A stretch of DNA of 64,000 nucleotides from CAVPHV01 sp963704825 (GCA_963704825.1 CAVPHV010000014.1:372001-436000); one strand, 5' to 3'. Positions 7,364-16,958 are shown, counted from the stretch's first letter. Notes: generated by a model from the letters alone, not told the origin. A program made the numbers and translations.

Positions 7364-8677
7364 GTGGGCCTGAAGACGTACGTACTGGACACCTGTGTCC
7401 TCCTCGCCGACCCTCACTCTCCCTTGCGATTCGAAGAACACCATGTTGTGCTTCCGCTCGTTGTCGTCGAGGAACTCGATCGCCACAAGAGCCGACTCGA
7501 CGAGGTCGGAGCCAACGCCCGCTCGGCGATTCGGCTGCTCGAGGAGTTGGGTGCCTCGGAGCCCGGTGGTCTTGCCGAAGAGAAGGCGATCCCCTCGGGT
7601 GGGACCTTCCGCATCGAACTGAACGGGGTCGAGTCCCAGCGGATGCCCTCGGTGCTGGACCCTTCGACGTCGGACCATCGCATCCTGGCGACGTGCCTGA
7701 ACCTTGTCGACGCGGGCGAGGCGACCGTGCTCGTCACTCGTGATGCGTCACTGCGAATCAAGGGTGCCCAGCTGGGTGTCGAGGTCGAGGACTACCGCGC
7801 CGACACGGTGCCGGTCGACGAGTGGTACTCCGGTGTCGCCACCGTGGACGCCGACAGCGCAACGATCGACGAGTTCTACCGGGATGGAAAAGTCGTGGTC
7901 GAGGCGCCAGACGCAGTGCTCCATCAGTATTTGATCGTTCGGGGACCAGGCTCGCAGTCGGCCGTCGGGAGGGTCGTCGATCCCGGGCCGCAAACGACGC
8001 TGGTACGGGTTCCGGGGTCGCGGGGCGCCTTCGGGATCGAGTCCAAGAACGTGCGCCAGGCCTTTGCCCTCGACCTCATGCTTGACCCGGACATTCCTGC
8101 GGTGAGCCTGATGGGAGTCGCCGGCACCGGCAAGACTTTCTTGGCGCTCGCCGCCGCCCTCGAGCAAACCCTCGAGGAGGAGCGCTACCGGAGAGTTTCG
8201 GTGTATCGGCCCCTCATCGCCGTCGGCCGTCAGGAGCTCGGCTTCTTGCCGGGAGACCTCGACGACAAGCTGGCACCGTGGATGGCTGCGGTGCACGACA
8301 ACCTCTACGCCCTGTTTGCCAACGGCGACCCGGCGGCGACCCGCGGTGCCGTCGAGGGCCTGCTCGAACGCGACATTCTCGAGATGGCCGCAGTGACCTA
8401 TCTCAGGGGCCGTTCCATCACCGGAGAGCTGGTGATCATCGACGAAGCGCAGAATCTGGAACTGCCGACCCTGAAGGTGATTCTGACCAGGATGAGCCGC
8501 AACTCCAAGGTTGTGTTTTGCGGCGATCTCACCCAGGTCGACAACCCCTATGTGTCTCCTTACGGCGGCCTCGCCGCACTCATCGAGAAGCTGAAGGGCA
8601 ACCCGCTCTTCGGCCACGTCACCCTCGACCGCTCGGTTCGCAGCCCCCTCGCCGAGTTCGCTGCGCTGACGTTGTAG
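7364..8677 (+). CDS. PIN-PhoH fusion protein (PhoH2-type RNase/helicase)
   Basis: The 437-aa protein joins an N-terminal PIN ribonuclease domain (residues about 4-140; acidic sites in VLDTCVLL, VVEELDRHK and TRDASLRIKG) to a C-terminal PhoH ATPase. Seen in the latter: Walker A GVAGTGKTFLAL near residue 250, Walker B LVIIDEAQN near residue 360 and the following GDLTQVDNPY. PIN-PhoH proteins such as mycobacterial PhoH2 and B. subtilis YlaK unwind and cut RNA. The start is GTG 7364 with AGAGGAG nine bases upstream; longer in-frame starts would run into the divergent gpsA promoter region. Confidence 0.92.
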   Translation: MGLKTYVLDTCVLLADPHSPLRFEEHHVVLPLVVVEELDRHKSRLDEVGANARSAIRLLEELGASEPGGLAEEKAIPSGGTFRIELNGVESQRMPSVLDPSTSDHRILATCLNLVDAGEATVLVTRDASLRIKGAQLGVEVEDYRADTVPVDEWYSGVATVDADSATIDEFYRDGKVVVEAPDAVLHQYLIVRGPGSQSAVGRVVDPGPQTTLVRVPGSRGAFGIESKNVRQAFALDLMLDPDIPAVSLMGVAGTGKTFLALAAALEQTLEEERYRRVSVYRPLIAVGRQELGFLPGDLDDKLAPWMAAVHDNLYALFANGDPAATRGAVEGLLERDILEMAAVTYLRGRSITGELVIIDEAQNLELPTLKVILTRMSRNSKVVFCGDLTQVDNPYVSPYGGLAALIEKLKGNPLFGHVTLDRSVRSPLAEFAALTL

Positions 8678-8733
8678 GAGACGGCTGGACCGCTTGCTGT
8701 GTCCTTCTGCTGGATAGCGGGTGCCGAATCGCC

Positions 8734-8739
8734 GATACT
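8734..8739 (+). promoter_or_regulatory. -10 element for the HIT gene (leaderless type)
   Basis: GATACT ends six bases before the ATG at 8746; no ribosome-binding site lies between. No clear -35 is seen. Confidence 0.4.
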
Positions 8740-8745
8740 GGCGCC

Positions 8746-9171
8746 ATGTCATCCGTATTCACTCTCATCATCAACGGCGACTTGCCCGGCAGATTCGTCT
8801 GGAAGGACGATCGTTGTGTTGCCTTCCTCTCCATCAACCCGCTGGCCCCAGGCCATACGTTGGTAGTGCCGCGGGCCGAGGTCGACCACTGGATCGATCT
8901 TGATCCCGATCTACTCACCTATCTGACCTCGGTGTCACAGACCATCGGTATGGCGCTGCAGGCCGGGTTCGAACCGATCAAGGTGGGGGCGATGGTGGCC
9001 GGACTCGAAGTGCCCCACGTGCACATTCATCTCGTTCCGATGCGCGGCGTGCATGACCTCGACTTCGCCAACGCCGATCCGGCGCCGGATCCTGCCGCCC
9101 TCGATGCCGCGGCCGAGATCGTGAGGGCTGAGCTGCGCGCGTTGGGCTGCGAAGAGGTTGCCGACTCCTGA
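8746..9171 (+). CDS. HIT family nucleotide-binding protein
   Basis: This 141-aa histidine-triad protein carries HVHIHLVPM near residue 92, the active-site motif of HIT hydrolases/transferases acting on nucleoside phosphoramidates or dinucleoside polyphosphates. The N-terminal half contains the FVWKDDRCVAFLSINPLAPGH pattern typical of the bacterial HinT-like branch. It follows PIN-PhoH by 68 bp on the same strand but seems to have its own -10 element. The substrate cannot be told from sequence. Confidence 0.92.
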   Translation: MSSVFTLIINGDLPGRFVWKDDRCVAFLSINPLAPGHTLVVPRAEVDHWIDLDPDLLTYLTSVSQTIGMALQAGFEPIKVGAMVAGLEVPHVHIHLVPMRGVHDLDFANADPAPDPAALDAAAEIVRAELRALGCEEVADS

Positions 9172-9262
9172 GCCGCTCGCGAATCGATTCAAGTTCCGCC
9201 CCACCCGATGCCGATGAGTCACATGAGGATTCGCCGAGGCTGGAGTAGCGGGCCAACGAGGT

Positions 9263-9294
9263 GAGACGCCGCTGGAGTATTCCGGCGGCGTCTC
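9263..9294 (+). terminator. GC-rich hairpin after the HIT gene
   Basis: GAGACGCCGC (9263-9272) pairs perfectly with GCGGCGTCTC (9285-9294) across a 12-base loop. There is no T run. Its position between two genes suggests a terminator of the T-less kind seen in high-GC genomes. Confidence 0.5.
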
Positions 9295-9340
9295 CGCGTG
9301 GTGGGCAGGAGATGCGGCGCCGAGCGGCTAGTTTTGTGCC

Positions 9341-10693
9341 GTGGACGGCGAATCCCAGGGGACGAGTCAAACGAGCCGGAGCGCCCGAATGGCGGGGACG
9401 GTACGGGCCGGATCGCGCCTTGCCGCAGATCGTGTGAGGCGGATGTTTCGATCCCGCGGGTGGGGATTCCAACGTCTTGCCGAGTCACACGCCGGAGGTG
9501 TCGCAGGTGACACGCTGGTTGCCATCGCCCTCGCCGGCACCCTGTTCTTCCAGGTACCGACCGCAGAAGCACGCGAGAACGTTGCTCTCTATCTCCTGAT
9601 CACCCTCGCGCCGTTTGCGGTGATCGGCCCCTTCCTCGGTCGGGTCTATGAGCGCTATCCGTCGGCGTATCGGGGCGGCCTCGTGCTGTCATCCCTCGGG
9701 CGGGCGCTCGTGTGCGTCGTGATGGCGATCTGGCTCGACACGTTCCTGCTCTTCCCCTTCGCCTTCCTGCTGCTGGTGTTGTCCCGCTTCCACGGCATCA
9801 GCCGCAGCAGTCTGCTGCCCGTGGTGTTGGAGAGCCGACGCGATCTGGTTTCGGCCAACGCCCAGCTGGCGCGAATCGGGGTGGTCGCGGCCGCGGTGAT
9901 CGTGCCGATCGGTGCGTTCGGGGTGTGGCAGTTCGGGCCGTGGTTTGCGTTGCTGCTTGCGGCCATCACCTTTGCCGCCTCGGCCCTGGCGGCGACTCGT
10001 CTGCCGGCGATCGATCTGCGGGCTATGGCCAGTGTCGCCGAGGCGAACGAGCAAGACCGTGAGCGCCTTCTCATCACGCCCCGGTCTGTGCGACTTGCTC
10101 GATTTGCCACGGCGGGGGTGCGGTTTCTCAATGGGTTCCTGTTGCTCATCGTCGCCTTTGCGTTTCGGACCGGAGATGCCGGGATCCTCGACTTCTCCGC
10201 CTTCCTCGCTGCCGGTGGACTCGGCTACTACGCGGCGGCCTTCTTCACGCCGGTACTTGATCGGCACCTGAGTGAGGAGCCCATGGTGGTGGTTGGTCTT
10301 GCGGTCGAGGCCGGGGCTGCCTTCGTGGCGGCCCAAGTCTTCGGCTTGCCGGCCGCAGCCGCGCTCGCTGCGGCGGCGGGTTTTGCCTGGGGAACGGCGA
10401 AGTTCGGATTCGATGGTCTGCTGCAGTCATCGGTGCCTGCCGCGATCAGGGGCCGGGCCTTCACCAACTCGGAAACGTTCTTCCAAGTAGCGTGGGTGCT
10501 TGGTGCCCTCTTGCCGGTGATTCCGGGATGGCCGGTGGAGTTTGGTCTCATCTTGGCCGGGCTGATGGCGCTGGCCGTCCAGGTGGTCTACGTTTCGCTC
10601 GTGCTGGTTCCCGTGGTCGAAGCCAGGCGTCGAGCTGCCGATCCGGACCCCGCAACCGCCACTGCTGGCGACGTCATGGACCTGCTCAGCTAG
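9341..10693 (+). CDS. MFS-type membrane transporter
   Basis: This 450-aa protein has about ten to twelve hydrophobic helices and the loop GRVYERYPSAYRGGLVLSSLGR after helix 2, which matches the MFS signature region (G-x-x-x-D/E-R-x-G-R-R) only loosely. The substrate is unknown. About 60 polar, basic residues precede the first helix. GTG 9341 is preceded by TAGTTT (9329-9334) six bases upstream, a leaderless arrangement. ATG 9389, eight bases after GGAG, is an alternative that would remove 16 residues. It is convergent with hflX. Confidence 0.8.
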   Translation: MDGESQGTSQTSRSARMAGTVRAGSRLAADRVRRMFRSRGWGFQRLAESHAGGVAGDTLVAIALAGTLFFQVPTAEARENVALYLLITLAPFAVIGPFLGRVYERYPSAYRGGLVLSSLGRALVCVVMAIWLDTFLLFPFAFLLLVLSRFHGISRSSLLPVVLESRRDLVSANAQLARIGVVAAAVIVPIGAFGVWQFGPWFALLLAAITFAASALAATRLPAIDLRAMASVAEANEQDRERLLITPRSVRLARFATAGVRFLNGFLLLIVAFAFRTGDAGILDFSAFLAAGGLGYYAAAFFTPVLDRHLSEEPMVVVGLAVEAGAAFVAAQVFGLPAAAALAAAAGFAWGTAKFGFDGLLQSSVPAAIRGRAFTNSETFFQVAWVLGALLPVIPGWPVEFGLILAGLMALAVQVVYVSLVLVPVVEARRRAADPDPATATAGDVMDLLS

Positions 10694-10715
10694 CGGTGCG
10701 TCGTGCGGAGTCGGA

Positions 10716-12119
10716 TTAGGTGGGCGGGTCCCCTTCGGGGGCTGGGTCGGAGCGGCCTTCTCCCGCGAGTCGGGCAGTCGAGTCGTCGCCCCCAAGACCG
10801 TCCGGCGGTGGCTCCGTCCACTCTCCGAATCGTTGAAGGTCTTCATGTTGAAGGCGGACCTTCACTCGAGTACCGCCCTCGGCGTGGTCTTCGTCGATGA
10901 CCTCGCCGGTCCGGTGTAGTGCGGCCAGGACATCGCCGCGGGCAAACGGGACGACAAGGTCAACCTCGATGGTTTGCGCGGCAAGAGCATCGACGATGGC
11001 CTCCTGGAGATCGTCCAGACCTGCGCCGGTGAGTGCGGAGACGGCGACGGTGCTGCCCGGCAAACGGGTCAGCCGGCGGATCGCGGCGTCGTCGGCAATG
11101 TCGCATTTGTTGATGACCAGGAGTTCGGGGATGCGACTCGCCCCGATGTCGTTGAGGACCTCGCGCACCGCCGCGATCTGACGGTCGGGGTCTTCGTCGG
11201 CGGCGTCGACGACGTGGATGAGTAGATCGGCCTCGTTGACCTCTTCAAGGGTGGAGCGAAAAGCCTCGACAAGCTGGTGGGGAAGTCTGCGCACAAACCC
11301 GACCGTGTCGGAGGCAAGCACGTCGCGGCCTCCAGGGAGCTCAAGCTTGCGCACCGTCGAGTCCAAGGTGGCAAAGAGCTGGTCCTCGACCAGAACGTCC
11401 GCGTCGGCGAGGGCGTTGAAGAGGGTCGACTTGCCGGCATTGGTGTAGCCGATCACGGAGACCAGTGGAATCCGGGCACGGCGTCTGGCCTTGCTCTTGG
11501 TCTCGCGAGACCGAGAGAGGTTCTTCAGCTGACGTTCGAGCTTGCTGATGCGTTCCAGGATCCGGCGTCGATCGGTCTCGAGCTGGGTCTCGCCCGGGCC
11601 ACGGGTGCCGATGCCACCCCCGAGCCGGCTCATCTCGACGCCACGGCCGTGCAGCCGGGGGAGTCGATAGCGGTGCTGGGCCAGCTCGACCTGAAGCATC
11701 CCCTCGCGGCTGGTGGCGTGCTGGGCGAAGATGTCGAGGATGAGTGCGACGCGGTCAACGACGTCGCACTCGAAGACCGTCTGGAGGTTGCGCTGCTGCG
11801 CCGGTGACAAGTCGTTGTCGAACACCACAACATCGACATCCAGGGACTTGGTTTCCGCCGCCAGCTCATCTGCCTTGCCGCTGCCGATGAAAGTGGCCGG
11901 GTCGGGCCTGGCGCGCCGTACCAGCTCGGCCCCCACCGGATCGCTCCCCGCGGTATCGGTGAGCATGGCCAACTCATGGAGGCTCACCTCCGCCTCGGCC
12001 ATGTCGGAGGCGCTGCGTGCCAAACCGATCAAGAACGCCTTCTGTCGGACGACCTCGACGTCGGTAACGGTTGCGGTGAGGCGGCGTCGTTGTCTGCCGC
12101 TGCGTGGCCCATCGGTCAT
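10716..12119 (-). CDS. hflX: GTPase HflX (ribosome-associated)
   Basis: This 467-aa GTPase splits stalled or heat-damaged 70S ribosomes. Seen: the N-terminal HflX domain with FIGSGKADELA and the NDLSPAQQRNLQ nucleotide-sensing region, RLGGGIGTRGPGETQLETDRR before the coiled coil (residues about 170-220), and then the G domain: GYTNAGKST (G1, near 225), DTVGFVRRLP (G3), NKCD (G4) and SALTG (G5). The C-terminal ~45 residues are polar and acidic. It is divergent from the CBS gene, about 110 bp apart. Confidence 0.96.
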   Translation of the reverse strand: MTDGPRSGRQRRRLTATVTDVEVVRQKAFLIGLARSASDMAEAEVSLHELAMLTDTAGSDPVGAELVRRARPDPATFIGSGKADELAAETKSLDVDVVVFDNDLSPAQQRNLQTVFECDVVDRVALILDIFAQHATSREGMLQVELAQHRYRLPRLHGRGVEMSRLGGGIGTRGPGETQLETDRRRILERISKLERQLKNLSRSRETKSKARRRARIPLVSVIGYTNAGKSTLFNALADADVLVEDQLFATLDSTVRKLELPGGRDVLASDTVGFVRRLPHQLVEAFRSTLEEVNEADLLIHVVDAADEDPDRQIAAVREVLNDIGASRIPELLVINKCDIADDAAIRRLTRLPGSTVAVSALTGAGLDDLQEAIVDALAAQTIEVDLVVPFARGDVLAALHRTGEVIDEDHAEGGTRVKVRLQHEDLQRFGEWTEPPPDGLGGDDSTARLAGEGRSDPAPEGDPPT

Positions 12120-12227
12120 GGCTGCATGTTGGCAGACCCGGACGGGATCGGGGTCGCGACGTTTTGGCCGCCATTTGGCCGGAGACCTTGGTACCTTTCA
12201 CGCAGACAACGACGAAGGGACACGGCC

Positions 12228-12659
12228 ATGCAGCAAACCGTGGGTCGACTACTCGAGGAAAAGACCAGTGTGGTCTGGACGGTGGCACCGGATGCCGCCG
12301 TTTACGAGGCCCTGGAGATCATGGCCGACAAGGGTATCGGCGCCCTCGTGGTTGTTGAGGGCGATGCTGTCGCCGGGATCATGTCCGAGCGTGACTACGC
12401 CCGCAAGATCATTCTGTTGGATCGAGGATCCCGCGATACCCAAGTGGCGGAGATCATGACCTCCGACGTGTTGACGGTCAATCCCGACCACACGCTGGGC
12501 GAGTGCATGGCATTGATGACGGATCGCCGCATTCGCCATCTGCCCGTGGTCGTCGATGGCAAGCTCGTCGGCCTGGTCTCGATCGGCGACGTGGTTCGGG
12601 CCGTGATTGACGAGCAGCGATTCATGATCGAGCAACTCGAGGGCTACATCACGGGCTGA
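12228..12659 (+). CDS. Two-CBS-domain protein
   Basis: The 143-aa protein consists of a tandem CBS pair (Bateman module): repeat 1 at residues about 8-70 (VAPDAAVYEALEIMADKGIGALVVVE) and repeat 2 at about 78-135 (IMTSDVLTVNPDHTLGECMALM). Such modules bind adenine nucleotides. There is no attached catalytic domain, so it is a stand-alone sensor whose partner is unknown. Start: ATG 12228 with AAGGGA upstream; longer in-frame versions overlap the divergent hflX. A second stand-alone CBS protein lies at 53147. Confidence 0.9.
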   Translation: MQQTVGRLLEEKTSVVWTVAPDAAVYEALEIMADKGIGALVVVEGDAVAGIMSERDYARKIILLDRGSRDTQVAEIMTSDVLTVNPDHTLGECMALMTDRRIRHLPVVVDGKLVGLVSIGDVVRAVIDEQRFMIEQLEGYITG

Positions 12660-12692
12660 GGTTTCGCCGGCCTCGCCCCAGGGATGCATCGG

Positions 12693-12920
12693 TCAGCCGG
12701 AGAAGTCCTCGATCTTCACTTGAGCCGCTTCGATGAGCTGGGCGGCGAGATCCTGCAACGCCCGAGCTACGGCGAGTTCCTCCCCAATGAGTGGAGCAGG
12801 CGGGTCGAGCGGATTGCGCCGAGCGGTGCCGGTCGACTCGAAATGGTCACCGCGCAGGTCGAGCACGGTGTGTACCACGGTGTTGGTCTCGTCTTCGACG
12901 AGGTGCAGCGTGATCTGCAT
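12693..12920 (-). CDS. DUF1876 family protein
   Basis: This 75-aa protein has the features of the actinobacterial DUF1876 family: a short beta strand opening (QITLHLVEDETNTVVHTVL), GTARRNPLDPP and IGEELAVARALQDLAAQLIEAA. The fold is predicted to be alpha/beta and cytoplasmic. The function is unknown. It is convergent with the CBS gene at 12228. Confidence 0.85.
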   Translation of the reverse strand: MQITLHLVEDETNTVVHTVLDLRGDHFESTGTARRNPLDPPAPLIGEELAVARALQDLAAQLIEAAQVKIEDFSG

Positions 12921-13016
12921 GGAGCCTCCAGTGTTGGCGTGACTCCATCATGAGCGGGCACACCATATCCCACTAGGGACCAGTGGCCCGTAGCCAGCGA
13001 GGCAGAGGGGTTTCGC

Positions 13017-13337
13017 CTAGACGCCGCGGGCGGCCATGACTTCAGCGTCGAAGGGCTCGATCATGATGCATTCGCCGGGGCACTCTTCCGCCGCCTCGAC
13101 GACCACGTCGATGAGGGAGTCGGGAACCCTGGCGACCCCACGCGACCCATCGGGTCCGTGCCCGTCGCCTTCGGCGCCATCGAAGATGATGGTCGAGCCG
13201 AAGTTCGAAGCTTCTTCCTTGACGACCCAGAGCCCGTCGTCGCGGCCCAAGAAGACATCAGGGGCGATCTCCTCGCAGATGCCGTCGCCGGTGCAGAGAT
13301 CCTGATCGATCCAGACCATGAGTTGAGTGTCAGCCAT
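13017..13337 (-). CDS. 3Fe-4S-type ferredoxin
   Basis: This 106-aa ferredoxin has Cys-x5-Cys near residue 17 (CTGDGIC), APDVF, and a C-terminal CP motif (AAEECPGECIMIE). This is the three-Cys pattern of the 3Fe-4S ferredoxins that feed cytochrome P450s in actinomycetes. An extra Cys (CPGEC) is present near the last ligand. The insertion of about 25 residues between the halves (GAEGDGHGPDGSRG) is longer than usual. No P450 gene is in the window, so its partner is unknown. Confidence 0.88.
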   Translation of the reverse strand: MADTQLMVWIDQDLCTGDGICEEIAPDVFLGRDDGLWVVKEEASNFGSTIIFDGAEGDGHGPDGSRGVARVPDSLIDVVVEAAEECPGECIMIEPFDAEVMAARGV

Positions 13338-13501
13338 ACGCTTCCTCGGTTGTGTCGTGCCCAGTCACCTTACCCCTCCCACCGATGGCAACTGCGATTC
13401 ATCTGTCGGTGTCCGGTTCGTCGACAAGCAACGCGCCTTCCCGGCGGGGGGATCCCACCACCGCCGCCGGGAAGGCTTCGTTCACCCTTGTCGGTACTTG
13501 G

Positions 13502-14194
13502 CTACTGCTGGGGCTGCTGTGGCGGTGCCTGCGGCTGCTGACGCTCGGAGGCACCTGGTGTGCCGTACTTGGCCCACCACTGCTTGGCAGCGTCGATACC
13601 TCCGACACCAAATGCAATGGCGAGGGCAATGGTGCCGGCGGCGACGATGATCTTCACGATGTCTGCGGCGAACCTGATGTTGAGCAGGTCCAAGGCAAAC
13701 AGGACACCAAAGACAATCAACCCGACCTGGATCACCCAGGTGAGCCATCCCACGCCCTTTTCCTCTGCGAATGGCTTCACGAGGTCGGCGGTCCACTTGG
13801 CAGCTGCGGCTGAGATGATGACGATCACCGCGGCGAGGATGAGCAGGGGTACCCATGCCAGGAGGCGGATCAGCAACACTTCGATCGTGAACAGACGCAG
13901 GATCCTGGCCACGATCAGCCAGAGCCCAATCAACAAGTAGGCATAGATGACGGTGGCACTGATGGAGGCCGCCGTTTGTCCCGTACCGTCCAGCGCCTTG
14001 GTGACACCGGAGCGATCCCAGATGCCGGAGAGCGAACTGGCGCCGAGGACCCGTTCGATGATCTTGCGTATCCAACGCAGGATCCAGCGTCCGACGATGA
14101 GGACGAGGAGCGCGATTGCGATGAGGATTGCCCATTCGACGATGAATTCGCCGAGCGAGCGCAGCTCCTCTAGTAGACGGTCCCAGAATGACAT
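13502..14194 (-). CDS. Membrane protein with conserved MscS-like TM helices
   Basis: The 230-aa protein has five hydrophobic segments; the last two (LTWVIQVGLIVFGVLFALDLL and the Ala/Gly-rich IIVAAGTIALAIAFGVGG) match the conserved TM-helix repeat found in CmpX/MscS-related small-conductance channels. The beta domain of true MscS is missing. The C-terminus is a Pro/Gln tail (QAPPQQPQQ). ATG 14194 is preceded by GGAAGGAAC. It may be a channel-like or scaffold membrane protein; conductance is not shown by sequence. Confidence 0.75.
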   Translation of the reverse strand: MSFWDRLLEELRSLGEFIVEWAILIAIALLVLIVGRWILRWIRKIIERVLGASSLSGIWDRSGVTKALDGTGQTAASISATVIYAYLLIGLWLIVARILRLFTIEVLLIRLLAWVPLLILAAVIVIISAAAAKWTADLVKPFAEEKGVGWLTWVIQVGLIVFGVLFALDLLNIRFAADIVKIIVAAGTIALAIAFGVGGIDAAKQWWAKYGTPGASERQQPQAPPQQPQQ

Positions 14195-14410
14195 GGGTTG
14201 TTCCTTCCTTCCCGATGGTCGGGTCGTAGAGCAACCATGGGGCTGGCGACGACCCCGGGTATCTCCCTCGGAAGAGAGATGGGCCCGGCCGTTTTTCGGC
14301 ACACCGAACGTAGCGCGTAGCACCCAAAGGTCTGATGCTTTCCGGAAAAGGAGGTGCCCGCGATCAGTGCGCTGAAAGGGGAGTTCACGCCGGCTCAGTA
14401 TCTTGCGAAC

Positions 14411-16135
14411 TCAGCCGGTGTCCTCGGGGATGAAGTCGGCGGCCGCCTCGTAGACGTTGGCGTATATGTGATCCTCACCGAGCTGTTCGAGGACGCCATC
14501 GTTGTCGAGCGTCCTGGCAACGCGGCTCTTGACTCTGGCGAGGCGGATATCGGCACCGTAGTTGCGGACGAGGCCGATGATCTTGCCCAGAGTCTCGGCT
14601 CCCTGGGAGTCGATGAAGTTCACACCCTCGAAGTCGAGCACGAGTGCCGTGATCCGCGGGTCGGCATCCAGGGCGTACTCCCGGAGTCCATCCTCGAGCG
14701 CGTCGCACGTGGCGAAGTACAAGCCGGCGTCGAAGCGCACCACCAACATGCCTGGGTAGGTTTCGGCTTCGGGATGCTCCTCGAGGCTGAGAAAGGCTTG
14801 GCTCTTCGGGGCCCGCCCCAACTGTGGCATCTCGGGGACGGCGGAGACATAGATGAGGGCACCCAGGGAAAGCAGCACACCGATGATGACGCCGGCAAGA
14901 ACGCCGGCCAAGATGACGCCGGCGATTGCAGCAATTGCGATCCAGAAGTCCGCTCGATCGACTCGGAACAGCCGCTTCATCTCCGGCACGTCCATCATCC
15001 CCATGACCACCGCCTCGATGATGATGGCGGCGAGGACGGACTTGGGGAGATCGGAGAACAATGGTGCGAGGAACAGCATGGTCAGCACCACCATCGCTCC
15101 CGTCGTCAGCGAGGCCACCTGGGTTTTAGCGCCGGAACCGTCGGCGACTGAACTTGCCGACAGGCTGGTCGATACCGGGATCCCCTGAAACAGGCCAGAA
15201 CCGAGGTTGCTCATCCCTTGGGCGACCGATTCTTGATTGATGTCGACCCGGTACCGATGCTTGGACGCAAACGATCTGGCGTCCCCCGCCGTCTGGGAGA
15301 ACCCAATCAACAAAAGGCCTATCGCGGCCGGGATGATGACGGCAATGTGGTCTCTGACGAACTCAAGGTCGGGCCAGGTCAGCGATGGCAGCCCGCGCGG
15401 CACTTCACCAATCAGGGCGACGCCTTCCTCCGCGAGACCAAATACCTGCGATGCGGCGAGGCCAACAACGACGAGGGCCAGGGCCCCCGGCACCTTGGGC
15501 GCCTTGTACCGCAGGCCGAAGATGATGAGGAGCGACGCGACGCCGATTACAAGGGTCAACGCATCGGTGTCCGGGATGCTCCAGACCCAACTCCACGCTT
15601 TCTGCCAGGCGTTGGAGCCGTCGGTCTCGGTCCCGGTGAGCTTGGGGAGTTCTCCGATCACCACTTCGATCGCTGCTCCGAACAGGAACCCGGTTATGAC
15701 TGCCTTGGAGAGGAACTGCGAGATCCACCCCATCTTGAAGATCGCCAACAGCAGGAACAACAGCCCGGTGGCGATCGTGATCGCAGCAACCAACGCTATT
15801 GCGTCATCGCCCTCCGGCGACATGCCGGCCGTGACCAAAGCTCCAGCGGCCACTGCAGCCAACGCCGAACTCGGGCCCGTCGCGATCTGACGAGACGTCC
15901 CAAAGAGTGCGTAGATCAAGGCGCCCGCGGCCGCGGCGTAGAGGCCGTGTTGAATCGGGACCCCGGCGATGCTGGCGTAGCCCAGTGCCTTGGGGACAAC
16001 CAATGCAGCCACTGTGACCCCTGCGATCACGTCGGGTCGCAGCCACCTGCGCTGATACTTGGGCGCCCACGACAGTATCGGGAGGATGCGACCCAGCCCG
16101 GTTGGCTTGTTCGCATCTACGGACTGAGTGTTCAC
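14411..16135 (-). CDS. SulP family anion transporter with STAS domain
   Basis: The 574-aa protein has a SulP transport core of about 12 helices (RPDVIAGVTVAALVVPKALGYASIAG near the N-terminus; GTSRQIATGPSSALAAV after helix 2) and a C-terminal STAS domain (about residues 450-560; VLDFEGVNFIDSQGAETL). SulP proteins carry sulfate, bicarbonate or dicarboxylates in exchange or symport with ions; the substrate cannot be told here. Start uncertain: GTG 16135 is used; GTG 16189 would add 18 residues. GGAGAAGG lies 16 bases before 16135. Confidence 0.93.
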   Translation of the reverse strand: MNTQSVDANKPTGLGRILPILSWAPKYQRRWLRPDVIAGVTVAALVVPKALGYASIAGVPIQHGLYAAAAGALIYALFGTSRQIATGPSSALAAVAAGALVTAGMSPEGDDAIALVAAITIATGLLFLLLAIFKMGWISQFLSKAVITGFLFGAAIEVVIGELPKLTGTETDGSNAWQKAWSWVWSIPDTDALTLVIGVASLLIIFGLRYKAPKVPGALALVVVGLAASQVFGLAEEGVALIGEVPRGLPSLTWPDLEFVRDHIAVIIPAAIGLLLIGFSQTAGDARSFASKHRYRVDINQESVAQGMSNLGSGLFQGIPVSTSLSASSVADGSGAKTQVASLTTGAMVVLTMLFLAPLFSDLPKSVLAAIIIEAVVMGMMDVPEMKRLFRVDRADFWIAIAAIAGVILAGVLAGVIIGVLLSLGALIYVSAVPEMPQLGRAPKSQAFLSLEEHPEAETYPGMLVVRFDAGLYFATCDALEDGLREYALDADPRITALVLDFEGVNFIDSQGAETLGKIIGLVRNYGADIRLARVKSRVARTLDNDGVLEQLGEDHIYANVYEAAADFIPEDTG

Positions 16136-16211
16136 GGGCTGATCGGGCAAACCTTCTCCTGTGGCGCGTGCGGCGACGCTACACCGCACGCCCTCGCGAG
16201 GGAATCCGCTG

Positions 16212-16958
16212 CTAGCCCGTCGGCCGGTCGACGAACGCAGCCGAATCCGCTTCCACTGTGGAGCTCATTGCGGCCAGCCACTCCGGGTAACCGGCGGCCT
16301 GCTGGAAATGCGAGCCCAGGTGCTCGTAGCCGCCCGACTCAGCGACGAGTTTCTCCCACGAGGAAGCAACGGTGCGGCGTCGCTTGGATTTCGGTCCGAA
16401 GGCCTCGAACGCGAACGTCCAAGACTCGAGCCCGCCGACGGTGACCGCAGCGATCTCGACATCGCAGCCGGAGAGACTGTCGTCAACATGCGTTGCCGGT
16501 CCGACCACCTCATGATCGGGGGAGAGGAAGGTCCGGGTGACGACCGCTTTGTGTACGTCGATCCATGGGACGTCCGGGGAGGGCGTCATCGGGTCGCCTT
16601 CGAAGGGGCTCCACTTGCGCCATTCCTCGAACGGAGCGGTGAGGCCGACAGCAACAGACAGATCGTCGCCAATCGATCGTCGTACTTTGACCTCGAGGAT
16701 GTCGCGAGCGCGTCGCTTCACCCCAATGTCGTGGAGGCGGTGGAGTTGGTAGACGTCGGTGCGCTCCTCGATGGTGCCGAGGGTGCCGTCGCAGGTGAAC
16801 CACGCAATCACCGGGAGCGGGAGCGCTCCGTTGGCGAACCAACGGAGCTCGGAGGTGTCGAGAATGGGGACCGACCCGAAGCCGTGCGCACCGCCGCCTT
16901 CGCCTCGGAAGACCGAGAAGTCGAGAACATTGCGATCAGCGCGGGGAAGCGTCGTCAT
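16212..16958 (-). CDS. Conserved hypothetical protein, possibly CYTH-like
   Basis: The 248-aa protein is soluble. The segment ERTDVYQLHRLHDIGVKRR followed by LEVKVRRS looks like alternating charged beta strands of a CYTH-type tunnel barrel (polyphosphate-binding), and the next gene encodes a CHAD protein, a frequent CYTH companion. The standard N-terminal ExExK motif is absent, so CYTH is only a suggestion. ATG 16958 has GGAG six bases upstream. Confidence 0.6.
   Translation of the reverse strand: MTTLPRADRNVLDFSVFRGEGGGAHGFGSVPILDTSELRWFANGALPLPVIAWFTCDGTLGTIEERTDVYQLHRLHDIGVKRRARDILEVKVRRSIGDDLSVAVGLTAPFEEWRKWSPFEGDPMTPSPDVPWIDVHKAVVTRTFLSPDHEVVGPATHVDDSLSGCDVEIAAVTVGGLESWTFAFEAFGPKSKRRRTVASSWEKLVAESGGYEHLGSHFQQAAGYPEWLAAMSSTVEADSAAFVDRPTG

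Noticed and set aside
12684..12953. Plus-strand ORF over the DUF1876 gene
   Set aside because: The minus-strand product matches the DUF1876 pattern; the plus ORF has no family features.
14195..14410. Riboswitch-like segment between the MscS-like and SulP genes
   Set aside because: Small GC-rich stems can be drawn, but no conserved core of a riboswitch class I know is present.
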